A stretch of 64,000 bases of DNA from an uncultured Polaribacter sp. (GCF_947495205.1 NZ_CANLXV010000002.1:62001-126000); one strand, 5' to 3'. Counted from the stretch's first letter, positions 32,856 to 42,900 are shown. Numbers and translations: made by a program. The notes: generated by a model not told the origin, from the sequence alone.

Positions 32856-35228
32856 TTATTTTATTTTTTTACCCAATAAATTAGTAGCAATTGTTGTAAA
32901 AACAACTACGCTAATAGAGCTTAAAGGCATTAAAATTGCAGCAATTACAGGCATTAACTGCCCTGAAACTGCAAAATATAAGCCCACAATATTGTAACAT
33001 AAAGACAATACAAAACAGTATTTTATAATTTTGATTGCCTTTTTTGAAGCATTTAAATAAGTGGCTATTTGATGAAACTTTGTTGCATCTAAAATACCAT
33101 CGCAAGCAGGAGAAAATACGTTTATGTTTTCTGACAAGGCAATACCAACATCACTTTGTGCTAAAGCACCAGCATCATTTAAACCATCGCCAATCATGGC
33201 AACCTTTTTACCTTGCTTTTGCAGTTTTGCTACTATATTTAATTTATCTTCTGGTTTTTGATTGAATAAAAACTGTGTTTCTTTGGGTAAAAACTCTTTT
33301 AAAAAAGTTTTTTCGCCTTCATTATCACCAGAAACTACCCATAAATTATTGGTGTTTTTTAATTGATTAAATATAGATTTTACTCCTTTTCTGTAAGAAT
33401 TTTTAAAAGTATACTTTCCTTTATATTCATTATTAAAACTTACATGCACAGCAGTGTCTAAATTATTTTCTTCTGTAGTATTTTTTACAAAAGAAGCACT
33501 ACCTAATTTTAAACTGTTGTGTTTGTAATTTGCTTGAATTCCTTGCCCAACAAGCTCTTTATAATCTGTAATTTCTAAAAAATCATATGCTTTAAAAGTA
33601 TCATACAAAGTTCTACTTAATGGGTGATTAGATGCTCTTAACGCACTTTTTAAAAGTTTACATTCTTGCTTATTTAAGGCAATACCATTATAAGAAATAC
33701 TGTTTTTTGCATTGGTGGTTAAGGTGCCAGTTTTATCAAAAATAAAGGTATCTATTTTTGCCAATTGTTCTATTACTGTCGCGTTTTTTAAATAGAATTT
33801 TTGTTTCCCTAGAATACGCAACATATTTCCTAAAGTAAAGGGAGCTGCTAGCGCAATTGCACAAGGACAAGCAATTATTAAAACTGCCGTAAATACGTTT
33901 AAGGCTTTACTTGTATCTTTAAATAACCAAAATGCAGTTGCTAAAAATGCAATTGTTAAAACCCCAACTGTAAAGTTTTTACTAATAGTATCTGTTATGG
34001 TTTTAAAAGGCGATTTGTTGTCTTTTTGAAAAACATCACTAGACCACAATTGGGTTAAGTAACTTTGAGAAACAGATGCTAAAACTTCTATTTCTAAAAT
34101 TCCTGAAAGTTGTTTACCGCCAGCAAATAATTTATCTCCAGATTTTTTTGCTACGGGCTCTGCTTCACCGGTAACAAAACTATAATCTATTTGTGCATTT
34201 CCGTTTATTAAAATACCATCTACAGGTATTAATTCTTGATTTCTAATTAATAAACGGTCTCCTTTTTCTACATCATAAATTTGCACATTTTCTTCTGTAT
34301 TATCTTTAATTCTGGTAACAGCAATGGGAAAATAAGATTTATAATCTCTTTCAAAAGACAAAAAATTGTAGGTTTTCTGCTGAAAGAATTTACCCAATAA
34401 CAGAAAAAAAACCAAACCGGTTAAACTATCAAAAAAACCAGTACCTAAATCGAATATAATTTCTGTAACACTTCTAATAAATAATACAGAAATACCCAAT
34501 GCAATAGGTACATCTATATTTAAAATTTTAGATTTTAAGCCTTTATAAGCAGATACAAAATAATGATTTCCCGCATAAAAAACTACAGGTAAAGAAAACG
34601 CAAACATTAACCATCTAAATACGTTTTTATATTTTTCTATCCAAAAACCATCTACCTCAAAATACTCTGGAAAAGACAAAAACATTACATTACCAAAGGC
34701 AAAACCTGCAACACCCAATTTATAGGTTAAACTTCTATCTACAGCTTTTTTTCCTCCTTCATAATCTTCTAAACTAATATAAGGTTCATAACCAATGCTA
34801 CTTAATAACAACACAATTTCTTTTAAAGAAGTTGTTGCAGAATTGAAAGTAATGCGTACTTTTTTCTTTGGAAAATCTACCTGAGAACTAGATATTTGCG
34901 GTTGTAATTTGTGAAGATTTTCTAAAATCCAAATACAAGAACTACAATGTATATGTGGTATATATAATGTAGCTATTTGTGTATTACCATCAGAAAAATC
35001 TAATAATTTTTGTGCAATTTCTTCCTTTTCAAGAAAATCATATTTTCCTTGAATTTCAGTTGGAATTGCTCCTGGATTGTCTTGAAAATTGTAATAACTG
35101 GTTAAATCATTTTCAGAAAAAATCTCATAAACAGTCTTACAACCATTGCAACAGAAACTTTTTTCATCAAATTTAATGTGAATGTCATCACAAGAATCGC
35201 CACAGTGATAACATTGTGTCAATTTCAT
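32856..35228 (-). CDS. ccoI: Copper-translocating P-type ATPase CcoI
   Basis: A 790-residue P1B ATPase that supplies copper for cbb3 assembly. The N-terminal Cys-rich segment (CYHCGDSC at 6-13, CCNGC at 26-30) is typical of the CcoI/FixI group. A heavy-metal domain has Cys95 and Cys98 (IHCSSCIW). The membrane metal site is CPC at 454-456, the phosphorylated Asp is D498 in DKTGTLTT, and MIGDGLNDAGALAQSDVGIA closes the hinge. It is divergent from the FNR-type regulator and followed by hemN, and its promoter has an FNR-type box. Confidence 0.94.
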   Translation of the reverse strand: MKLTQCYHCGDSCDDIHIKFDEKSFCCNGCKTVYEIFSENDLTSYYNFQDNPGAIPTEIQGKYDFLEKEEIAQKLLDFSDGNTQIATLYIPHIHCSSCIWILENLHKLQPQISSSQVDFPKKKVRITFNSATTSLKEIVLLLSSIGYEPYISLEDYEGGKKAVDRSLTYKLGVAGFAFGNVMFLSFPEYFEVDGFWIEKYKNVFRWLMFAFSLPVVFYAGNHYFVSAYKGLKSKILNIDVPIALGISVLFIRSVTEIIFDLGTGFFDSLTGLVFFLLLGKFFQQKTYNFLSFERDYKSYFPIAVTRIKDNTEENVQIYDVEKGDRLLIRNQELIPVDGILINGNAQIDYSFVTGEAEPVAKKSGDKLFAGGKQLSGILEIEVLASVSQSYLTQLWSSDVFQKDNKSPFKTITDTISKNFTVGVLTIAFLATAFWLFKDTSKALNVFTAVLIIACPCAIALAAPFTLGNMLRILGKQKFYLKNATVIEQLAKIDTFIFDKTGTLTTNAKNSISYNGIALNKQECKLLKSALRASNHPLSRTLYDTFKAYDFLEITDYKELVGQGIQANYKHNSLKLGSASFVKNTTEENNLDTAVHVSFNNEYKGKYTFKNSYRKGVKSIFNQLKNTNNLWVVSGDNEGEKTFLKEFLPKETQFLFNQKPEDKLNIVAKLQKQGKKVAMIGDGLNDAGALAQSDVGIALSENINVFSPACDGILDATKFHQIATYLNASKKAIKIIKYCFVLSLCYNIVGLYFAVSGQLMPVIAAILMPLSSISVVVFTTIATNLLGKKIK

Positions 35229-35248
35229 ATTTACTCTTTTGCCTACTG

Positions 35249-35256
35249 CAAAACTC
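35249..35256 (-). promoter_or_regulatory. -7 element of the ccoI-hemN promoter
   Basis: GAGTTTTG on the minus strand matches five of six fixed positions of TAnnTTTG. Its distance to the FNR-type box centre (29.5 bases from its first base) is identical to that at ccoS. Confidence 0.5.
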
Positions 35257-35279
35257 GAAAAAATAGTAATGTTAAAATA

Positions 35280-35291
35280 TGATATATGTCA
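35280..35291. promoter_or_regulatory. FNR/CRP-type box between ccoI and the regulator gene
   Basis: TGATATATGTCA has the same TGAY-N4-GTCA form as the box at ccoS. For the rightward regulator promoter (TATATTTG at 35302-35309) it would overlap the -30 region, a repressing position. Confidence 0.6.
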
Positions 35292-35301
35292 GCTTTTTTG
35301 A

Positions 35302-35309
35302 TATATTTG
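35302..35309 (+). promoter_or_regulatory. -7 element of the FNR-type regulator gene
   Basis: TATATTTG matches TAnnTTTG exactly and ends 19 bases before the ATG at 35329. Confidence 0.55.
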
Positions 35310-35328
35310 AAGAAGATATTTTTATATT

Positions 35329-36015
35329 ATGAGTAAGTGCGAGCAATGTATAATTAAACAGTTTAACTCTTTAAAACACCTTTCTAGAGAAGAGTTGGTT
35401 AGAGTATCTGCTTGTAAAACTTCTAAATTTATTAAAAAGGGAGAACCACTTTTTGAGGAAGGAGAAAGAATAAACGGTGTTTTTTGCATAAAAGATGGTG
35501 TTTGTAAAGTTTCTAAAATGAGCGAAAACGGTAGAAACCAAATTATAAGTCTTATTAAAAAAGGAGATCTTATTGGAGAAAGAAGTTTAATTTCTGACGA
35601 GCCTTCTAACTTAACAGCTGTTGCTTTAAATGATATGGAAGTTTGTTTTGTGCCCAAAGATGAAATTATGCGGGATTTAGAGAAAAACCCTAATTTTACC
35701 ATGAGTGTTTTAAAAGACATGGCAAAAACTCTAAAAAAATCTGACAACGTTATTGTTGAAATGGCACAAAAAACCGTAAAACAACGTTTGGCAGAAACAC
35801 TTATTCGCTTAAAAGAGAAGTTTGATGTTAATGATGATGGTATTATAAACTTACAACTTTCTAGAGAAGATTTTGCAAATATTGTAGGTACAGCAACAGA
35901 ATCTGCCATTCGTTTACTGTCTGATTTTAAAAAGAAAGGTTTGGTAGAGTTTAAAGGAAAAGAAATTAAAATTTTAAACACCCAAGAATTAGAAAAAATT
36001 GCCCAAGGTTTTTAA
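35329..36015 (+). CDS. Crp/FNR-family transcriptional regulator, FNR-like
   Basis: A 228-residue regulator with a cyclic-nucleotide-like beta roll (about 30-125), a long dimer helix and a winged helix (about 170-225). Cys4-x2-Cys7 aligns with E. coli FNR Cys20/Cys23, and Cys106 (MEVCFVPKDE) with FNR Cys122. The third N-terminal FNR ligand position is Asn13 here, but Cys29, Cys53 and Cys59 are available. The recognition helix TATESAIRLL keeps the FNR pattern E-S-x-x-R. Divergent placement beside ccoI and matching boxes at both cco promoters suggest it controls the cbb3 module. Oxygen sensing through an Fe-S cluster is inferred. Confidence 0.88.
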   Translation: MSKCEQCIIKQFNSLKHLSREELVRVSACKTSKFIKKGEPLFEEGERINGVFCIKDGVCKVSKMSENGRNQIISLIKKGDLIGERSLISDEPSNLTAVALNDMEVCFVPKDEIMRDLEKNPNFTMSVLKDMAKTLKKSDNVIVEMAQKTVKQRLAETLIRLKEKFDVNDDGIINLQLSREDFANIVGTATESAIRLLSDFKKKGLVEFKGKEIKILNTQELEKIAQGF

Positions 36016-36026
36016 GTATTAAAAAC

Positions 36027-36392
36027 TTACTCTAAAATTTTAATAAAATCTTCAAAAGCCACATAATAAGGTTGGTTTTTAAATACAGGATTTTCTACAC
36101 TTTCTGCATTTGCTATACCAACACCAGCAAACCATACTTTTGCATTTTGCTTTTTTGCATGGTTTTTAAAAGTCTCCATCCATAGAACATCGTAATCATT
36201 TGGGTTTTGCAAATTATTAGTTGCTTTTACCAAAACAAAAATAGTAGGTTCTCCTTTTTTGAATAATACATATTGTGGGTGTCTTTTCAATTGGCTGTTA
36301 ATTGCCTGAAATTCATAACCCATTTTTTCTAATTTTTCTCCTACAATATTCATTGCCAAGTTGTGCAATTCTTGTTCGGTTAAAATCTGCAT
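36027..36392 (-). CDS. Conserved protein of unknown function, nuclease-like fold possible
   Basis: A 121-residue soluble protein without signal peptide. It has the look of a small alpha/beta domain (QYVLFKKGEPTIFVLVKATN, KVWFAGVGIANAESVENPVF, YYVAFEDFIKIL). Flavobacterial homologues are, to my memory, often mislabelled as NQR subunit F; nothing here resembles a flavin- or iron-sulphur-binding subunit. The alternation around PTIFVLVKA faintly recalls restriction-like folds, but the motif is incomplete. It lies between the regulator and the RNA helicase. Function unknown. Confidence 0.7.
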   Translation of the reverse strand: MQILTEQELHNLAMNIVGEKLEKMGYEFQAINSQLKRHPQYVLFKKGEPTIFVLVKATNNLQNPNDYDVLWMETFKNHAKKQNAKVWFAGVGIANAESVENPVFKNQPYYVAFEDFIKILE

Positions 36393-36482
36393 TTTTGTAC
36401 TATTTATGAAAACTATTTAACTTTATTTTATTTCTACAATCAATTTTAAAAAACAAGCAATAAGAAGTTTAAAAATACGCTA

Positions 36483-37835
36483 TTACTTTTTCTTATTTCT
36501 ACGATTGTAATTTTTATCTCCTCTAGTTTTAGGCTTTTTATACTTTTTAGCAATTTCTCTCCGGTAAGAACCACCTAAATTTACTTTACTATTTTTCTCA
36601 CTTTTTTCGTGAAAAGCGGGTCCAGGAACATATTCTAAACCAGTTCTGTTTCTAGATTGTTCCCTATCTTCTTTTGGGCGCTCATCTTCTGTAAGCATGG
36701 TAGCAATTTCTACCTCTTCTGGCAATGCTAAAACCGGAATTTCATAATCCATTAAACTCTCAATAGCTGCCTTTGGTTCTTGCTCTTTTGGTGTAGATAG
36801 TAAAATGGTTTTACCAGCTCTTTCTGCACGACCTGTTCTACCAATTCTGTGCATGTAATTTTCAGGAAAATCTGGTGTATCAAAATTAATTACATGAGAA
36901 ACTCCATCAAAATCTAAACCACGTGCCATAACATCTGTAGCTAGTAAAATTCGGTTTTTACCTTCGTCAAACTGTTTTATAGAACGAATTCTATAATTTT
37001 GAGTTTTATTAGAATGAATTACGCACATTTCATCATTAAAAACATCTTGCAAATGTTTAAACAACAAATCTGCAGTTCTTTTAAACCCTACAAAAATTAA
37101 TACTTTATGAAACGTTTGTTTCTCTTTTAAAAGATGATGCAACAAATTTACCTTGGTAAAAAAATTTGGAATATTGTAAGAAACCTGCTCTATATTGTCT
37201 AAGGGTGTACCAGATACAGCAATTGAAATTTTTTCTGGATTTTTAAAGAAATCGTAAATTAAATGGTCTACATCTTCTGTCATTGTTGCAGAAAATAATA
37301 CGTTTTGCCTTCTTTCTGGTATAATTTCAAAAATATTCATCAGCTGAAAGCGAAAACCTAAATCTAGCATTACATCTACTTCATCAATTACCAATTTCTG
37401 AATAGATTTTAATTTTAAAGAATTACTTAAACCTAAATCATACAAACGCCCAGGAGTTGCCACAATAATATCTTGCCCTTGTAAAATAGCTTGTATTTGT
37501 GTATTAATGTTGGTGCCACCATAAACTCCTAAAACCCTAACATTTATATATTTTGCCAATTTCTCAATTTCGTCTACAACCTGAATTACCAATTCTCTGG
37601 TTGGTACCAAAACCAAAACTCTAGGATGCAACTGCTTCGAAAATTTTAAATCTCTAAGAATTGGCAACATGTATGCAAAGGTTTTACCTGTACCAGTTTG
37701 TGCAATTCCTACCACATCTTTACCAGACCTAACCACAGAAAATGCCTGCTCTTGTATAGGCGTGGGTGTTGTAAAACCCAAATCGTCTATGGCATATTGT
37801 AATTGGTTGGATAAGTCTAAATCTTCAAATGTCAT
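36483..37835 (-). CDS. DEAD-box RNA helicase (motif II DEVD)
   Basis: A 450-residue ATP-dependent RNA helicase. Q motif FTTPTPIQEQ (21-30), Walker A AQTGTGKT (45-52), PTRELVIQ, SATMTED and HRIGRTGRAERAG are all present. Motif II reads VIDEVDVMLDLGF, so the usual DEAD is DEVD; the catalytic D-E-x-D residues remain. The C-terminal 70 residues are Lys/Arg/Asn-rich (YRREIAKKYKKPKTRGD), a probable RNA-binding tail. A TATCTTTG promoter element lies just upstream. Likely roles are ribosome assembly or mRNA decay. Confidence 0.92.
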   Translation of the reverse strand: MTFEDLDLSNQLQYAIDDLGFTTPTPIQEQAFSVVRSGKDVVGIAQTGTGKTFAYMLPILRDLKFSKQLHPRVLVLVPTRELVIQVVDEIEKLAKYINVRVLGVYGGTNINTQIQAILQGQDIIVATPGRLYDLGLSNSLKLKSIQKLVIDEVDVMLDLGFRFQLMNIFEIIPERRQNVLFSATMTEDVDHLIYDFFKNPEKISIAVSGTPLDNIEQVSYNIPNFFTKVNLLHHLLKEKQTFHKVLIFVGFKRTADLLFKHLQDVFNDEMCVIHSNKTQNYRIRSIKQFDEGKNRILLATDVMARGLDFDGVSHVINFDTPDFPENYMHRIGRTGRAERAGKTILLSTPKEQEPKAAIESLMDYEIPVLALPEEVEIATMLTEDERPKEDREQSRNRTGLEYVPGPAFHEKSEKNSKVNLGGSYRREIAKKYKKPKTRGDKNYNRRNKKK

Positions 37836-37851
37836 TCCTTGTAATTTTATG

Positions 37852-37859
37852 CAAAGATA
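37852..37859 (-). promoter_or_regulatory. -7 element of the RNA helicase promoter
   Basis: TATCTTTG on the minus strand matches TAnnTTTG exactly, 17 bases before the start codon. Confidence 0.55.
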
Positions 37860-37940
37860 CTATTATTGTTTTTGTGTTTCTAGTGTTCTTTGTGGCTTTC
37901 ATAAAATAGGTTTTTTAATTATTTTCTTTTGATATTTCAG

Positions 37941-37948
37941 TATTTTTG
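37941..37948 (+). promoter_or_regulatory. -7 element of the tatD promoter
   Basis: TATTTTTG matches TAnnTTTG exactly, 22 bases before the ATG at 37971. It also argues against an upstream start at 37929, which would lie before the transcript begins. Confidence 0.55.
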
Positions 37949-37970
37949 TTGCGCTAAAAAAGCTTTAAAA

Positions 37971-38735
37971 ATGATTACAGATACGCATACACATCTTTAC
38001 GCAGAAGAATTTAAAGAAGACCAAGCAGCAATGATAAAACGTGCAAAAGACGCTGGTGTTTCTCGTTTTTTTGTACCTGCAATAGATAGTAGTTGTACAG
38101 CAAGTATGCTGCAATTAGAAAAAGATTTTCCAGAAAGTGTTTTTTTAATGATGGGCTTACACCCTACTTACGTAAAAGAAAACTATTTAGAAGAACTTGC
38201 ACACGTAAAAGAATGGTTAGACAAAAAAGATTTTTATGCCGTTGGCGAAATTGGTATCGATTTGTATTGGGACAAAACCTTTTTAAAACAACAGCAAAAA
38301 GCGTTTAGAACACAAATTAAATGGGCTAAAGAAAAAAAACTACCTATTGTTATACATTGTAGAGATGCTTTTGATGAAATTTTTGAAATTTTAGAAGAAG
38401 AAAAAGGATCCGATTTATTTGGTATTTTTCACTGTTTTACGGGTACATTAGAACAAGCAAATCAAGCCATTTCTTACAATATGAAATTAGGAATTGGTGG
38501 TGTTGCTACCTTTAAAAATGGTAAAATTGATAAATTTTTAAACGAAATTGATCTAAAACATATTGTTTTAGAAACAGATGCACCGTATTTGGCTCCAAAA
38601 CCTTTTCGTGGCAAAAGAAACGAAAGTGCCTATATTACCAATGTTGTTGATAAATTAGTTACCATTTATGGCGTTTCTTATGATGAAATTTCCAAAATAA
38701 CCACAGCAAATTCTAAGGCCGTATTTGGCGTATGA
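37971..38735 (+). CDS. tatD: TatD-family metal-dependent hydrolase
   Basis: A 254-residue amidohydrolase-fold nuclease of the TatD family. Metal ligands are visible in MITDTHTHLY (His6, His8), VGEIGIDLYWD (Glu), IVIHCRDAF (His), IFHCFTG (His) and LETDAPYLAP (Asp). I chose the ATG at 37971. TatD proteins act as 3'-5' exonucleases or in tRNA quality control. The next gene overlaps the stop by 4 bases. Confidence 0.93.
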   Translation: MITDTHTHLYAEEFKEDQAAMIKRAKDAGVSRFFVPAIDSSCTASMLQLEKDFPESVFLMMGLHPTYVKENYLEELAHVKEWLDKKDFYAVGEIGIDLYWDKTFLKQQQKAFRTQIKWAKEKKLPIVIHCRDAFDEIFEILEEEKGSDLFGIFHCFTGTLEQANQAISYNMKLGIGGVATFKNGKIDKFLNEIDLKHIVLETDAPYLAPKPFRGKRNESAYITNVVDKLVTIYGVSYDEISKITTANSKAVFGV

Positions 38736-39439
38736 TTATTTTAGAGACTATAAAAACGCATAAAAAGTTTTTTAACTTTAAGCATCCTAAAATTTATATG
38801 TATTTGGGATTGTTTGCAGCTTTTATAGCGGTTATTGTAATTATAATTATAAGAGATGAAACTGACTTTGATGGTTTAATGAATACATTTTACACAATAT
38901 CAACGGTTGCATTTATGTTTTTTAGTATTTCTGGCCTTTTAAATCGTTTTTTAAAAGATGATATTTTAATTACCAAAACGGGAACAATTAAAATAGGTAC
39001 AACAGCATTTGTAATTGATGAATTAACCATACCTTTTAGTGAAGTAAACAAAATAGAACTTAACATTACAGATTACTCAGGAAAAACATCAAACCAAAAT
39101 ATTTTAACGAGTATGTATAGTGCAGGAACAGATAATTATTTTAGCATATCAACCTCTAAGACTATTATAAAAAAACAAGTTTTAATAAATTCAGAAAGAG
39201 AAATACCACTTCTATTTAATTTTTTGGCAAACCAAATTATTCAAGAAAAATTTACTGAAATAAATCCTAAACAAACAATCCATTTCTTTACTTCAGAATT
39301 TAGAAAAACTGACAAAGCAAGAGATTATATTGCAAAACAAATTAAAAACGGAACTTTAAAACCAACAGAAGGTTTGTTAATGATGAATTATACTTCTGAT
39401 AAAGAGGTAAAAGAACTAAGAGAAAAATATACTTTATAA
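38732..39439 (+). CDS. Membrane protein of unknown function
   Basis: A 235-residue protein with two membrane helices near the N-terminus (MYLGLFAAFIAVIVIIIIRD, then FYTISTVAFMFFSISGLLN). A PH-like soluble domain probably follows (FVIDELTIPFSEVNKIELNI). It overlaps tatD by 4 bases and precedes the methyltransferase gene by 2 bases, so the three are one transcript. I do not recognise a named family. Confidence 0.75.
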   Translation: MIILETIKTHKKFFNFKHPKIYMYLGLFAAFIAVIVIIIIRDETDFDGLMNTFYTISTVAFMFFSISGLLNRFLKDDILITKTGTIKIGTTAFVIDELTIPFSEVNKIELNITDYSGKTSNQNILTSMYSAGTDNYFSISTSKTIIKKQVLINSEREIPLLFNFLANQIIQEKFTEINPKQTIHFFTSEFRKTDKARDYIAKQIKNGTLKPTEGLLMMNYTSDKEVKELREKYTL

Positions 39440-39441
39440 TT

Positions 39442-39933
39442 TTGAAAACAGAAACTACTTATCAAAAAACACCAATTGGAATCGCAAAAATTATTGGCGA
39501 TAAAAATGGAATTCAGTCTCTTTCCATTTTAGATGAAGAAGAAGTTTCTGTAGAAAATTTAAACCAATCTGTACCTTATTGCTTACAAGATTGCGTGGTG
39601 CAATTAGATGAATATTTCAACAAAAAAAGAGCGAGTTTCAATTTAACAGTAAACCCAAAAGGAACCCCATTCCAAATAAAAGCCTGGAGACAATTATTAA
39701 AAATTCCGTACGGAAAAACCACAACTTATTTAGCACAAAGTAAAGCCTTAGGAGACATAAAAGCTATAAGAGCTGTAGCAGCTGCAAATGGTAAAAACCC
39801 ACTTTGTATAATTATTCCCTGCCATAGAGTTATGGGTTCAGATGGTTCTTTAACAGGTTACGTTGGTGGTATTTGGCGTAAAAAGTGGTTATTAGCTTTA
39901 GAAAACCCTGTAAAACAACAAACACTTTTTTAA
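39442..39933 (+). CDS. ogt: Methylated-DNA--protein-cysteine S-methyltransferase
   Basis: A 163-residue suicide repair protein that removes alkyl groups from O6-guanine. The acceptor cysteine is Cys127 in IIPCHRVMG. FQIKAWRQLLKIPYGKTTTY is the helix-turn-helix region, and GYVGGIWRKKWLLALE is the usual end. The start is TTG at 39442, 2 bases after the previous stop; the translation MKTETTYQKTPIG aligns with family starts, and no early ATG exists. Confidence 0.93.
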   Translation: MKTETTYQKTPIGIAKIIGDKNGIQSLSILDEEEVSVENLNQSVPYCLQDCVVQLDEYFNKKRASFNLTVNPKGTPFQIKAWRQLLKIPYGKTTTYLAQSKALGDIKAIRAVAAANGKNPLCIIIPCHRVMGSDGSLTGYVGGIWRKKWLLALENPVKQQTLF

Positions 39934-39991
39934 AAACATACTCAGGTATATTAAAAATTCTATTTTTACGTTTTGTAGCTATAGTCTGTAG

Positions 39992-42900
39992 ATGTTTAAA
40001 AATCAATTCCTTTTTTTGTACGTATTTCTTATTGCATTTTCTGTACAATCGCAAACAGGAAACTCAGATTTTAGAAGTACCAAATATCTAATTAAAAAAG
40101 ACACATTACGTTTTGACTCTGTACCTATAAACCCAAATAAATTCAAAGTATTAAATGCGCTTTTAAAGCCAATAGACACCTCTGAATATAAAGTAGATTT
40201 TAATAAAGCCACTATTTTCATAGATGCTAAGCAACACTTAGAAATTACCATAAACTACTACAGGTTCCCAGACTTTTTAACCAAAACTTACACACCTTTT
40301 GATGAGCGCTTAATTGTACCCAACAACACCAATACAGGTAAATTATACAGTTTAACTACCAATAAAAAAGCATCAGAAATTAAATTATTTGATGGTTTAG
40401 AAACTAAAGGGTTTATCTCTAGAGGTGTAACTTCTGGTAACAACCAAAATGCAGTAACCAACGCCGCATTAGACTTACAAATTTCTGGTAAATTATCAGA
40501 AAAAGTTACCTTAAAAGCTAACATTTGGGACACCAATATTCCCATACAAGAAAACGGTTATTCACAAAACATTTCAGATTTTGATAGAATTTTTGTAGAA
40601 ATGTTTCATGAGAATTGGCGGGTAAGAGCAGGAGATTTATCACTTAAAAATAACGAAAGTTTTTTTGCTCCTTTTGTAAAACAAGCTTCTGGTTTAGAAG
40701 TAGAAGCCAAAGTTACAGACCAATTAAATGTGAGTGCTTCTGGCGCTATTGTTAGAGGTAAATTTAGTAGATTTAATATTACTGGTGTAGAAGGCAATCA
40801 AGGACCTTACAAAATTGTGGGAGATAATAATGAACCCAATATTTTAATTATTGGCAATAGCGAAACCGTTTATATAAACGGCATAAAAATAGAAAAAGGA
40901 GCAGATAAAGATTATACCATAGATTATAATTTGGGCGAAATTAGATTTACTACAACCTACCCAATTACCAACGACATGCGTATTTGGGTAGAGTTTCAAT
41001 ATTCTGATAGAAATTACACGCGTTTTGTAACCTATGAATCTGCAAAATACAACTCAGAAAAGTTGAACATTAGTGGTTTCTTTTACAGCGAAAATGATGC
41101 TAAAAATCAACCTTTATTGCAAGTTTTAACAGATAACCAAAAAGAAATATTAGCAAATGCAGGTAATAATCCTGATTTAATGTTTGCAGAAAGTGCTTTT
41201 CTTGATACGTTTGATGAAAACAAAATTTTATACAAAAAAGTACAAAATGGCGCAGTAGAAATTTTTGAATATGCTACAACTAACACAGATGAACTCTTTT
41301 TTGTAAACTTTACCAATGTAGGCGCAAACAATGGCGATTATATTTTAGAAAGAAGTACAGCAATTGGCAATATTTACAGCTATGCAGGCGTAAATAGAGG
41401 AAACTTTGCACCACTAACCAGGTTGATTGCCCCAACAAAAAATCAGATTTTTATGGTGCAATCTAATTACGATTCACAAAACAAAACCAAACTTTCTACA
41501 GAAATCGCTGTAAGTAATAATGATGCCAATTTGTTTTCTACCATAGATGACCAAAACAACGCTGGTTTAGCAGGTAAAATTGGTTGGCAACAAATTTTAA
41601 TAGACAAAAATTGGAAATTAAGTAGTGATATCAATCATGAATTTGCACACAAAAATTTTAGAACATTACAACGTTGGGAAACCGTAGAATTTAATAGAAA
41701 TTGGAATTTACTAACCAATAACGCCACAAAAAACTATTTTCAATCTACTTTTAAATTAGAAAACAAACAACAAGATTTTATACTGTATAGCTACAATCAT
41801 TTAAATTATGCAGATACCTATAATGGAAATAAACACGAATTAAATGCAAAAATTCAACTTAAAAATACGGCTATTTTTGCAGATGCTAGTTTCTTAACAA
41901 ATACATCTACACTAGAAGACAATACATTTTTAGTTGCAAAAGCAACCGTAGAACATCAATTTAAAAAAAGTTGGTTGGGTGCTTTTACAAATTTAGAAAC
42001 CAATAGCAGAAAAAATATAAGTACCAATAATTTTGTAAATACAAGTCATCGGTTTAAAGAGTTTGAAACCTATTTTGGTATGGGAGATACTACAAAAGTT
42101 TTTACTAAATTAGGTTTTAACTACAGAGATAATGATAGTATAAGAAATAATGCTTTTACAGAAATCAACAATAGAAAAACGTTGTATCTCAACAGCAAAC
42201 TAATCCATACAAAAAAAACAAAACTAAGTGTTTTTGCAAATTATAGAGTTACCAAAAACAACTTTACAGCAAACGAACAATCTTTAAACTCTAAAATTAC
42301 ATTCAACAAACAGTTGTTAAACAATTTTGTTAATTTAAATACCTTTTACGAAACCTCTTCTGGCAACGTAGCAAGGCAAGAGTTTGTGTACATAAACACA
42401 GAACCCGGTTTAGGCTATTACACATGGTTAGATTATAATAATGATGGCGTGCAAGATTTTGATGAATTTGAAGTAGCAGAATTTCAAGACCAAGCCAATT
42501 ACTTGCGTGTTCCTTTGCCAAATTTGCGCTTTTTAGCAACCCAAAGGGCAAAATTTAGACAAGCCATAAACTTAAATTTTACGGGTTGGAAAAACCGAAA
42601 AGGAATATTAAAAACCATTGCCTATTTTGCTAACGAAAGCTTCTTAAGCATTGAAAATGAACAGCATAGAATTGGAAACTCCTTTAATTTTAATCCATTT
42701 AAATTTAAAGAAGAAAATTTAGTTGGCTTAAACTTTAGCTTTAGAAACAGTTTGTATTTTAATAAAAATTTGCAAAAATTTAGTACTACCTATACCTACG
42801 GAAACCTAAGAAACAAGCAACAATTTTTAATTGGTGCACAAGAAAACAATGTTACCAGTCATCAAATAAATTTTGCGCATAAATTCGCCAACTTTTGGCT

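Noticed and set aside
36027..36392. NQR subunit F label for the 121-residue protein
   Set aside because: It lacks the ferredoxin cysteines and the FAD/NADH domains of NqrF and is far too short.
36483..37835. Inactive helicase because motif II is DEVD instead of DEAD
   Set aside because: The catalytic Asp-Glu-x-Asp residues are kept; the third position is variable in related helicase families.
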